A DNA stretch of 64,000 nucleotides, taken from Actinophytocola sp050699915. GTDB lineage: Bacteria; Actinomycetota; Actinomycetes; Mycobacteriales; Pseudonocardiaceae. The translations under genes were made by a program, and so were the position numbers. Every line of letters begins with the position of its first letter. Within the stretch, counting starts at the first letter, position 1. Location: NCBI RefSeq assembly GCF_050699915.1, contig NZ_JBOHGA010000004.1, positions 7,969 to 71,968 of the forward strand, written 5' to 3'. Below, piece by piece: positions 1-7,052 of the stretch. The notes under the pieces are model-generated. The model did no database searches. It was given only the letters and a program-made list of their open reading frames with translations, and had not been told where the DNA came from.

Positions 1-100
1 CGGCGGTCTGCATCGGCGGCTTGGGGTTGCGCAGCGAGTCGATGCCGCCGGACACGAATACGGCCGCCAGCAGCGGGCGGGCGATCCGGCGCATGATCAT
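1..100 (-). CDS. DoxX family membrane protein (partial, N-terminus only)
   Basis: Only the first 33 codons are in the window; the gene runs off the left edge. The visible residues (MIMRRIARPLLAAVF followed by VSGGIDSLRNPKPP) match the N-terminus of actinobacterial DoxX-type proteins, which are small four-helix membrane proteins often tied to redox homeostasis. Two candidate ATG codons lie 6 nt apart (positions 100 and 94). A GAGAGAGG stretch upstream would serve the first, which is chosen here. Family assignment rests on this short conserved stretch, so the call is moderate. Confidence 0.6.
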   Translation of the reverse strand, partial: MIMRRIARPLLAAVFVSGGIDSLRNPKPPMQTA

Positions 101-170
101 TGTCTTGCCTCTCTCTGGGCGTCCGTTGCCCCGGACGTACCCACTCCGCGCCGTTTCACTCCCGGCCGGG

Positions 171-860
171 CTACCGCCAGATCGCGCTGTGCACGCCGTC
201 GGTGAAGGTCTCCGGCGTCGCCGGCAGCGAGGTGGCCGTGCCCTGGTTGACCCGCCGCGCGGTCCAGGCGGCGACGGCCGCGTCGAGGACGTCGTCCACG
301 TTCGCCCGCGCGCCGGCCTCGCCGATGTCGCCGATCGTGATGCCGATGTCGGTCAGCAGCCGGTGCCGCAGCCGCGCGCCGGTCCAGGTGTGCTTGCGGG
401 CGTCGAGCGGCGCGCCGGCGAGGGTGGCGAAGCTGACCTCGGGGTGGACCTCGACGACGTCGCAGGGCGCGTTCGGCAGCCAGAGGTCGACCTCGCGCAC
501 CTTGGGCAGCAGGCCGAACGCCTGGATCGACATGCCCTCGCCGACCCGCTCGCGGTTGTGCGCGCTGGCGCTGCCGTGGTCGGCGAAGTCGAGGGTGCCG
601 CGGACCGGCGTGTAGAAGACCGACGACGCCAGCTGGCCGACCGCCCGGCGGGCCTCGACGTCGGCCCGCCGCCGGGTGTTGTCGGGGAGGCCGATGGGGA
701 TGTCGATGGCGATCACCGCGAGCTCGCCGTCGGCCCAGGCGGCCGTGACCAGGTCGGTGATGGTGCGGGTCTGGTAGGCGTCGACGCGGTCACCGTCCAG
801 CGCGATGCCGATCCAGCCTGCCCGGCAGGCGTCCACGCCGAGAACGCGTTCGGTGCTCAT
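171..860 (-). CDS. DUF429 domain protein (predicted RNase H-like nuclease fold)
   Basis: This 229-aa protein begins with RVLGVDACRAGWIG, the typical DUF429 opening in which an early Asp sits in an RNase H-like first strand. A second acidic cluster, VIAIDIPIGLPD (about residues 49-60), and the later HPEVSFATLAG are also characteristic of the family. Length is normal. Biochemical function is not established; a nuclease-like fold is a family prediction. The gene is transcribed away from the FKBP gene, with which it shares a 169-bp divergent promoter region. No partner gene suggests a specific role. Confidence 0.8.
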   Translation of the reverse strand: MSTERVLGVDACRAGWIGIALDGDRVDAYQTRTITDLVTAAWADGELAVIAIDIPIGLPDNTRRRADVEARRAVGQLASSVFYTPVRGTLDFADHGSASAHNRERVGEGMSIQAFGLLPKVREVDLWLPNAPCDVVEVHPEVSFATLAGAPLDARKHTWTGARLRHRLLTDIGITIGDIGEAGARANVDDVLDAAVAAWTARRVNQGTATSLPATPETFTDGVHSAIWR

Positions 861-1029
861 GCCGAGTTATCGCGCGAACGGCACGGAACGTGTTGCTCCT
901 CAATGGATAGACACGGTCCGTGATCCACCGTTGACAGAGGTGGTCTGGCGGGCGGGGTTCTCGCTGCCGGTTGAGTGGGTGGCTGGTTGGATGAGCCGGG
1001 TAGCAACGAGAAACCAGAAGGAGAACCGC

Positions 1030-1404
1030 ATGGCTCTCGAGAAGCCCGTAGTCGACCCGGTCGACGGGCCGCCGCCCGCTGACCTCGTCGTCGAGGACCT
1101 CACCGTGGGCGACGGGGACGAGGCACGGCCCGGTCAGCAGGTGAGCGTCCACTACGTGGGCGTCGCGCACTCGTCCGGTGAGGAGTTCGACGCCTCCTGG
1201 AACCGCGGCGCGCCGTTCAGCTTCCCGCTCGGGGGCGGCCGCGTGATCGCCGGCTGGGACCGCGGCGTGGCCGGCATGAAGGTCGGCGGCCGGCGCAAGC
1301 TCGTCATCCCGCCGCACCTCGGGTACGGCGACCGCGGCGCCGGCGGCGCCATCAAGCCCGGTGAGACCCTCGTCTTCGTCGTCGACCTGCTGGGCGTCAG
1401 CTAG
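1030..1404 (+). CDS. FKBP-type peptidyl-prolyl cis-trans isomerase
   Basis: A compact 124-aa FKBP domain: VSVHYVGVAHSSGEEFDASW, then the PFSFPLGGGRVIAGWDRGVAGM core, RKLVIPPHLGYGDRGAGG and the closing ETLVFVVDLLGV. These are the proline-binding pocket elements of FKBPs. No signal peptide is seen, so it should be cytoplasmic. The ATG at 1030 is chosen because AGAAGGAG lies just upstream; the reading frame stays open further 5' but without homology. The gene converges on the hydrolase downstream, sharing a CTAG stop overlap of 4 nt. A TTGACA hexamer at 931-936 could be a -35 box, but no good -10 follows. Confidence 0.93.
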   Translation: MALEKPVVDPVDGPPPADLVVEDLTVGDGDEARPGQQVSVHYVGVAHSSGEEFDASWNRGAPFSFPLGGGRVIAGWDRGVAGMKVGGRRKLVIPPHLGYGDRGAGGAIKPGETLVFVVDLLGVS

Positions 1405-2135
1405 GCGAGCCGGTCGAGCAGCGGCCACAACGCCGACGGGTTCTCGACGTGGGCGTTGTGGCCGACGCCGGCCAGCTCGACCGCGTCGGCACACAGCTCA
1501 CGCAGGTGCGCCGGCGGCGACATCGGATCCGTCTCTCCCGACGCGAGCACCACCGTCGCCCGGCACGCCGCCAGCAGGCCCGCCATGTCCGGCGCGCCGA
1601 CCCCGAACGCCGCCCCGTCCAGCGCGAGCCGCCAGCCGTCGGACGCCGACACCACGCCGGCCTCGAGAGTCGACACCTTCCCGTGCAGGCCCGCCACTCG
1701 AAGCGCGCGGTCCAGAGCCTCCTCGCGGGAACCGAACGTCTTCGCGGGCTTCGCGGCCAGCGACGCCGCCTTGGCCAGCTCGTCGGGCGACCACCGGACC
1801 TTGATCCCCAGCCCGCACACCCCCGACACCGGCACGCCGAACCAGCCGCTCCCGAGCGCCAGCCCCAGCACGCCGCCGAGCGAGTGGCCCAGCACGGCAA
1901 CCGGTCGCCCCGGCTCGAGCGCCGCCGCGACCGCCGCGGTCAGTGAACCGAACGAGTACCGCAGCAACGGCTCCGACCGGCCGTGCCCCGGCAGGTCCGG
2001 CACCAGCACCGTCCCCGGCCACCGGCCGTCGAGCGACGACACGAGCCCGTCCCAGACCGCACCGGTCGCGCCGAGTCCGTGCAGCAGCAGGAGAACCGGG
2101 TCGCCGTCGCCGTGCCTCGCCATGTACACGCCCAT
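1401..2135 (-). CDS. alpha/beta hydrolase
   Basis: A 244-aa single-domain alpha/beta hydrolase. LLLLHGLGATG is the oxyanion HGxG strand, VLGHSLGGVLGLALG carries the nucleophile Ser in a G-H-S-L-G elbow, ASGETDPMSPP holds the likely acidic residue, and GVGHNAHVENP near the end gives the catalytic His. The substrate cannot be read from sequence. Start choice: the ATG at 2135 has CAGGA 5 nt upstream. A longer reading frame would overlap the P450 start on the other strand. The stop overlaps that of the FKBP gene tail to tail. Confidence 0.85.
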   Translation of the reverse strand: MGVYMARHGDGDPVLLLLHGLGATGAVWDGLVSSLDGRWPGTVLVPDLPGHGRSEPLLRYSFGSLTAAVAAALEPGRPVAVLGHSLGGVLGLALGSGWFGVPVSGVCGLGIKVRWSPDELAKAASLAAKPAKTFGSREEALDRALRVAGLHGKVSTLEAGVVSASDGWRLALDGAAFGVGAPDMAGLLAACRATVVLASGETDPMSPPAHLRELCADAVELAGVGHNAHVENPSALWPLLDRLA

Positions 2136-2166
2136 GATCCTGCCGTACCGGTAGCAGAATGGCGGC

Positions 2167-3474
2167 ATGTCCGCCGACACCGACGTGATCGTCGACCCCG
2201 ACACCTACCTGACCGGCGTGCCGCACGAGAGGTTCGCCCGGCTGCGCGCGGAGTCGGCCGTGGTGTGGATGGACGAGCCGGCCGTCGACCAGTGGCCGGC
2301 CGGGCCCGGGTTCTGGGGTGTCGTCCGGCACGCCGAGGTCAAGGAGGTCATGCGCAACGCCGCGGTGTACTCCTCCCACCTGGGTGCCACGCAGATCTCC
2401 GACCCGCCGGACCAGGCCACGCTCGCCTTCGTCCGACAGATGATGCTCAACCAGGACCCGCCCGAGCACTCCCGCCTGCGCAAGCTGCTGACCCGGGCGT
2501 TCACCCCGCGCGCGATCGCGCGGCTCGAGGACCGGATCTCCGGCTGGGCCCGCGACCTCGTCACGAACGTCGCCGACCGCGGGCAGTGCGACTTCGCCAC
2601 CGACATCGCCGCCGACCTGCCGCTGCTCACGCTCGCCGAGCTGTTCGGCGTGCCCGGCGAGGACCGGTGGCTGATGTTCGACTGGAGCAACCGGGTGATC
2701 GGCTACCAGGACCACGAGTACGCGGTCTCCGCGAAGGCCGGCGAGGGCTCGACGGAGATGGCGCGACGCGCGCTCGCGTTGCGGCCCGAGCCCGACGCGG
2801 CCGGCCGGCTGCCCGACCAGCGCACCCGCGCCGGCATGCCCGACCTCTACGCCTACGCCCACGACCTCGGCGAGTACAAGCGGCGCAACCCCGGCGACGA
2901 CATCATGTCCAACCTCATGCGCGAGATCGACGACGCCGGCGGCAACGTGAGCATCGGCGAGTTCGAGAACCTCTTCTGGCTGTTCTCCGTGGCCGGCAAC
3001 GAGACCCTGCGCAACTCGCTGCCCGGCGGCATGTTCGCCCTCATGTCCAATGTGGACCAGTATCGGAAGCTGCGCGCGGACCGCACGCTGCTGCCGAAGG
3101 CGGTCGACGAGATGATGCGCTGGTGGTCGCCCGTCATGCGGTTCCGTCGAACGGCCACAGTGGACACCGAGCTCGGCGGTACGCGGATCCGGGCCGGCGA
3201 CAAGATCGTGGTCTGGTTCTCCTCGGCAAACCGCGACGAGCGCGCGTTCACCGAGCCGGACCGCTTCGACGTCACCCGGGAGGCGAACGACCACCTGGGC
3301 TTCGGCCACGGGCCGCACTACTGCATCGGCGCGCACCTCGCGAAGGTGCAGATGCGGGCGCTGTTCACGGCGCTGTTCGACATCCTCGGCGAGGTCGAGC
3401 CCGCGGGCGAGCCGGTGCGGCTGCGGTCGAACTTCCAGAACGGGATCAAACACCTGCCGATCCGTTGGGCCTGA
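2167..3474 (+). CDS. cytochrome P450
   Basis: A 435-aa soluble bacterial P450. The heme-binding loop GFGHGPHYCIGAHLA contains the axial Cys, EMMR supplies the K-helix ExxR motif, and the I-helix reads SVAGNETLRN, with Asn in place of the usual acidic residue before Thr. An insertion of about 30 residues after the F-G region (around residues 195-240, ending YKRRNPGDDIMSNLM) and the C-terminal SNFQNGIKHLPIRW resemble the CYP124/125/126 lipid and sterol oxidase group; this subfamily placement is inference. Ferredoxin and reductase genes are not adjacent. It is followed by a strong hairpin terminator. Confidence 0.92.
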   Translation: MSADTDVIVDPDTYLTGVPHERFARLRAESAVVWMDEPAVDQWPAGPGFWGVVRHAEVKEVMRNAAVYSSHLGATQISDPPDQATLAFVRQMMLNQDPPEHSRLRKLLTRAFTPRAIARLEDRISGWARDLVTNVADRGQCDFATDIAADLPLLTLAELFGVPGEDRWLMFDWSNRVIGYQDHEYAVSAKAGEGSTEMARRALALRPEPDAAGRLPDQRTRAGMPDLYAYAHDLGEYKRRNPGDDIMSNLMREIDDAGGNVSIGEFENLFWLFSVAGNETLRNSLPGGMFALMSNVDQYRKLRADRTLLPKAVDEMMRWWSPVMRFRRTATVDTELGGTRIRAGDKIVVWFSSANRDERAFTEPDRFDVTREANDHLGFGHGPHYCIGAHLAKVQMRALFTALFDILGEVEPAGEPVRLRSNFQNGIKHLPIRWA

Positions 3475-3480
3475 ACAGAA

Positions 3481-3514
3481 CGGCGCCCCCGGGCCATGGG
3501 GGCCGGGGGCGCCG
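3481..3514. terminator. bidirectional hairpin terminator between the P450 and secreted-protein genes
   Basis: A perfect 12-bp inverted repeat (CGGCGCCCCCGG / CCGGGGGCGCCG) with a 10-nt loop sits 6 nt after the P450 stop and 15 nt beyond the stop of the convergent gene. There is no U-tract, as is common for actinobacterial terminators. Confidence 0.75.
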
Positions 3515-3528
3515 TGAGCGCGATCAGC

Positions 3529-4071
3529 TCAGCAGCCGCCGCAGTTGTAGTACGTCACGTCCCAGTGGTTGCCCTCTTTGTAGTAGATGTTGCCCGAGCC
3601 GGACTGCCACTTGCTTCCACCGATGTAGGTGAAGGTGCCCTGCACGTAGTTGTTGACGCACGTGCTGAGGCTGTAGTCCAGCTTGTAGCCGTTCCAGTGG
3701 CTGTAGGTGCCGCTGGCGTGACCGGTCTCGGTCCCGCCGGTGACGTTCAGCGCACAGCCGCTGGCCGACTTGAGCGTCTGGGCTCCCTGGATCGTGGCGA
3801 GGTTGACCTGCTCGAACGACGTGCAGGTCGGGTTGTTGCGGTCGCTGCAGTTGCCGCTGGACGACCACGTGATGCCCGACGAGCGCAGCCGCGAGGTCGC
3901 GTCGCCGTGGCTGAGCTTGGTGACCAGCACCTCCACCGAACCGGCGGGGGCGTCGAACACCGGGTCTTGCTCGCCCGGCTGGACCGACGCCTGCGCGGCG
4001 GCGGTCGAGACCAGCAGGGCGGTCGCGGCCGACGCGGCCACGACGAGCGCTCGGATTACCAGTTTTCGCAT
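3529..4071 (-). CDS. secreted LAS-family (M15/hedgehog-like) metallopeptidase-like protein
   Basis: A 180-aa exported protein. MRKLVIRALVVAASA and the following hydrophobic run to ASVQPGEQD form a Sec signal peptide cleaved near residue 28. The mature part has the segment TETGHASGTYSHWNGYKLD; its H-x2-G-x3-D spacing is that of the zinc-binding SxHxxGxAxD motif of VanX and D-Ala-D-Ala peptidases. A C-terminal NHWDVTYY could be the third ligand region. Several Cys (NCSDRNNPTC, GCALN, TCVNN, NCGGC) suggest disulfides. A cell-wall peptidase or binding protein is therefore plausible but unproven. The ATG at 4071 starts the signal peptide. Confidence 0.72.
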   Translation of the reverse strand: MRKLVIRALVVAASAATALLVSTAAAQASVQPGEQDPVFDAPAGSVEVLVTKLSHGDATSRLRSSGITWSSSGNCSDRNNPTCTSFEQVNLATIQGAQTLKSASGCALNVTGGTETGHASGTYSHWNGYKLDYSLSTCVNNYVQGTFTYIGGSKWQSGSGNIYYKEGNHWDVTYYNCGGC

Positions 4072-4244
4072 CGATCTCTCCGTCCCTTGGCCGACGGGCA
4101 CGCGCGGGCGAACCGCCGACGCGAGAACGCCGGCCACATACATCAGGAATTGAGCGACGAAGCGGCCCTCGGACCGCGGCGACAGGGTGCGCAGGGGACT
4201 GCCATCGCGGCCGGCAAGAACGCCTCCGCACACGAGAATAGTTG

Positions 4245-5705
4245 TTATTGACCAGATGCCATAGAGTGTGTGGGGAAATTTTCCAACTCGTTGTTCCCAC
4301 GATTCCCACGGAAATCGACGACGGCCAACACGAGCGCGACGAGCACCAGCAGCACGGCCGCGAACAGCGCCACCGCGAGCCCGGCGGGATAGCCGGAGCC
4401 GCCGACCATCGCGTGGAACAGCGCGGCGAGCACCGCGACGCCGATCGCCGTGCCGACGCGCTGCCCGGTCTGCAGCACGCCGCTCGCCACGCCGGCCATC
4501 CGGGTCGGCACGCAGGACAGCGTGATCGTGGTGTTCGGCGCGATCACCGCTCCCCCGCCGACCCCGGCGACGAGCAGCGGCGGGGTGATCCAGAGCAGCA
4601 GGTGCGCCGGTTCGACCAGCAGCGTCAGGAGCCCGACCGTGCCGAGCCCGACGGCGACCGCGGCGAGCCCGGCGATCGTCAGCCGCCGCCCCCACCGGTC
4701 GACCAGCCGCCCGGCGAGCCACGCGGACACCGCCGAGCCGAGCGCGAACGGCGTCACCGACAGGCCGGACTCCAGCGGCGAGTAGCCCAGCCCGTCCTGG
4801 AAGAAGACGGCGAACACGAGCCAGATGCCGGCGAAGCCGCAGAAGTACACGGCACCGATGGCCATGCCGGCCGCGTACCCCGGCGTGACCGTGAACAGCC
4901 GCAGGTCCACCAGCGGCGCGCGCCCGACGGCGACCCGGCGGCGCTCCCAGCGCAGGAACGCGTAGCCGAGCGGCGCGGCCGGGAGGAACAGCCACCAGAA
5001 CCGTTGCAGCCCACCGGCGTCGGACTGGACGATCGGGAACAGCACGCACAGCACGGCCAGCCCGAGCAGCACGATGCCGGCGACGTCGATGTCGGTGGAG
5101 ACGTCGCGGCGCGGGATCGCCGGCACGAACAACCACGTGAGCACGAGCGTGAGCAGTCCGAACGGGACGTTGACGAGGAACACCCAGCGCCAGCCGTCCG
5201 GCTCGCCGAACGCGGCGAGGATCACCCCGCCGATCACCGGGCCAGCCGCCGTGGACAGCCCGATCGTGGCGCCGAGCAGACCGAACGCCCGGCCGCGTTC
5301 GGGGCCGCGGAACAGGTCCTGGATCAGCCCGCCGTTCTGCGGGGTCACCAGCCCGGCGAACAGGCCCTGCAGCAGCCGGGCGAGGATCAGCAGGAGCAGC
5401 GAGGGCGCGAGACCGGCCAGCACGCTTGTGAGCACGAACCCGGTCAGCGCGCCCAGGTACATCCGGCGCCGGCCGAACGCGTCGCCGAGCCGACCGCCGG
5501 CGACCAGCGACAGCCCGAACGTCAGCGGGTAGCCGGACACGACCCACAGCACGCCGCTCGCCGAGGCGTCGAGGCCCTGTTGGATGGACGGCACCGCGAC
5601 GGTCACGATGCTCACGTCGAGCAGGATCATGAACCCGCCGGCGAGCGTCACCGCCAGCGCTCGCCAGCGCCGCGGGTCTTCACCGGGTGGGTAGTCGGTC
5701 ACCAC
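4245..5705 (-). CDS. MFS transporter, DHA2 (EmrB/QacA-like) family
   Basis: A 486-aa integral membrane protein predicted to have 14 transmembrane segments. MILLDVSIVTVAVPSIQQ in TM1 is the DHA2 motif D1, GGRLGDAFGRRRMYLG is motif A in the first cytoplasmic loop, and the TM5 stretch GPVIGGVIL is the antiporter motif C. Drug or metabolite efflux driven by the proton gradient is the usual role. The start is a GTG (two adjacent GTG codons at 5705 and 5702). The C-terminus ends with a short hydrophilic tail. It lies between a secreted protein and the nitric oxide synthase but is divergent from the latter. Confidence 0.9.
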   Translation of the reverse strand: MVTDYPPGEDPRRWRALAVTLAGGFMILLDVSIVTVAVPSIQQGLDASASGVLWVVSGYPLTFGLSLVAGGRLGDAFGRRRMYLGALTGFVLTSVLAGLAPSLLLLILARLLQGLFAGLVTPQNGGLIQDLFRGPERGRAFGLLGATIGLSTAAGPVIGGVILAAFGEPDGWRWVFLVNVPFGLLTLVLTWLFVPAIPRRDVSTDIDVAGIVLLGLAVLCVLFPIVQSDAGGLQRFWWLFLPAAPLGYAFLRWERRRVAVGRAPLVDLRLFTVTPGYAAGMAIGAVYFCGFAGIWLVFAVFFQDGLGYSPLESGLSVTPFALGSAVSAWLAGRLVDRWGRRLTIAGLAAVAVGLGTVGLLTLLVEPAHLLLWITPPLLVAGVGGGAVIAPNTTITLSCVPTRMAGVASGVLQTGQRVGTAIGVAVLAALFHAMVGGSGYPAGLAVALFAAVLLVLVALVLAVVDFRGNRGNNELENFPTHSMASGQ

Positions 5706-5814
5706 TGATGTCTACCCGCAGTGGACCGTCGCCACCATTCCCGAGGCCGTTCACCCACTGGGGCACCACTGCTGGTCCCGCCGGGTTCAGGCTAGGCCGA
5801 TCCGGTATGACCAA

Positions 5815-5842
5815 TTCGATCACGATCAGATCACGGTAGGTT
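5815..5842 (+). promoter_or_regulatory. candidate promoter for nos (leaderless start)
   Basis: A TAGGTT hexamer at 5837-5842 fits the TANNNT -10 pattern and is only 7 nt before the GTG start at 5850, so transcription would begin at or near the start codon. A weak TTCGAT at 5815-5820 lies 16 bp further upstream. No Shine-Dalgarno sequence precedes the GTG, consistent with a leaderless mRNA. Confidence 0.4.
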
Positions 5843-5849
5843 CTCGCGC

Positions 5850-7052
5850 GTGACCGAGGTCGACGAGGCGGTCGAGTTCATCAGGCTGTTCCACGCGGAG
5901 AACCCCGACGCCGGCTGCCCCGCACGGCGCGTCGAGTGGGTGCGCGCGGAGATCGAGCTCACCGGCAGCTACCAGCACACCAGCGCGGAGCTCGCGTTCG
6001 GCGCCCGGGTGGCGTGGCGCAACAGCGCGCGCTGCATCGGCCGGCTCTACTGGCGCAGCATGAAGGTCCGCGACCTGCGCGCGATCCGCGAGCCGGCGGA
6101 GGTCGCCGGGCAGTGCGTCGAGCACCTGCGCATCGCCCACAACCGCGGCAAGATCCGCCCGGTGATCACCGTTTTCGCGCCGGACCGTCCCAGCCGACCC
6201 GGCCCGCGGATCTGGAACGAACAGCTCATCCGCTACGCCGGCTACGGCCAGCCGGACGGCACGGTCCGCGGCGACCCGCGGTACGTGCGGTTCACCGAGG
6301 CGCTCATCCGCATCGGCTGGCGCCCGCCGGCGAACCCGGGACCCTTCGACGTCCTGCCGCTCGTGGTGTCCGACGGCGCCGAGACCCACCTGGCCACGCT
6401 CCCCCGCGACGCCCTCGCCGAGGTGCCGCTGCACCACCCCGACCTGCCGTGGTTCGCCGAGCTCGGGCTGCGCTGGCACGCGGTGCCGGCGATCAGCAAC
6501 CTGCGGCTGTCGATCGGCGGGGTGAGCTATCCGGCCGCGCCGTTCAGCGGCTGGTACCTGGGCACCGAGATCGGCGCGCGCAACTTCGCCGACCACGACC
6601 GCTACGACGTGCTGCCCGAGGTGGCCGCGCGGATGGGGCTCGACACCAGTCGGGCGCAGACCCTGTGGCGCGACGCCGCGCTCGTCGAGGTCAACCGCGC
6701 GGTGCTGCACTCGTTCGCCGCGGCCGGCACGACGATCAGCGACCACCACACCGAGTCCGCCCGGTTCCTCAGGCACCTGGAGAAGGAGGAGGCCGCCGGG
6801 CGGACGTGCCCGGCGGACTGGAGCTGGATCGTGCCGCCGATGTCCGGCGCGCTCACCCCGGTGTTCCACCGCTACTACGACAACGAGCATCTCAAGCCGG
6901 AGTTCGTCGCGGACGACGAGGGCCGGCGGGCCGCGATCGAGGGCGTGGCGCCGCCGCTGGCCGGGCCCGCGCCGGAGCTGGTCAGTCCGATGTGGACCTA
7001 TCTCCGACGCGGGCCCGTGGCCGCTCAGGTGAAGGGCAGCCAGGCCACCTGA
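5850..7052 (+). CDS. nos: nitric oxide synthase oxygenase domain protein
   Basis: A 400-aa bacterial NOS: oxygenase only, with no fused flavin reductase. The heme thiolate is Cys62 in WRNSARCIGRLYW, the arginine-binding Glu is E240 in WYLGTEIGARN, and the pterin/dimer region is represented by CPADWSWIVPPMSG. These motifs make the family call secure. Oxidation of L-arginine to citrulline and NO would need a reductase encoded elsewhere. It has a probable leaderless GTG start. Its last 28 nt overlap the convergent beta-propeller gene. The MFS exporter is divergent from it, and a P450 lies 2.4 kb upstream. Confidence 0.95.
   Translation: MTEVDEAVEFIRLFHAENPDAGCPARRVEWVRAEIELTGSYQHTSAELAFGARVAWRNSARCIGRLYWRSMKVRDLRAIREPAEVAGQCVEHLRIAHNRGKIRPVITVFAPDRPSRPGPRIWNEQLIRYAGYGQPDGTVRGDPRYVRFTEALIRIGWRPPANPGPFDVLPLVVSDGAETHLATLPRDALAEVPLHHPDLPWFAELGLRWHAVPAISNLRLSIGGVSYPAAPFSGWYLGTEIGARNFADHDRYDVLPEVAARMGLDTSRAQTLWRDAALVEVNRAVLHSFAAAGTTISDHHTESARFLRHLEKEEAAGRTCPADWSWIVPPMSGALTPVFHRYYDNEHLKPEFVADDEGRRAAIEGVAPPLAGPAPELVSPMWTYLRRGPVAAQVKGSQAT

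Noticed and set aside
3529..5547. A 672-codon minus-strand frame reading through the MFS gene into the secreted protein
   Set aside because: Only its last 180 codons (from ATG 4071) encode a recognisable exported protein; the rest is the shadow of the MFS gene.
4242..5708. Long plus-strand frame opposite the MFS transporter
   Set aside because: Its Arg/Gln/Asp-rich composition without domains is typical of an antisense shadow in GC-rich DNA.
2167..7052. Thaxtomin-like nitration cluster (TxtD/TxtE)
   Set aside because: The P450 does not resemble TxtE and has CYP124/125-like features; no peptide synthetase genes are present.
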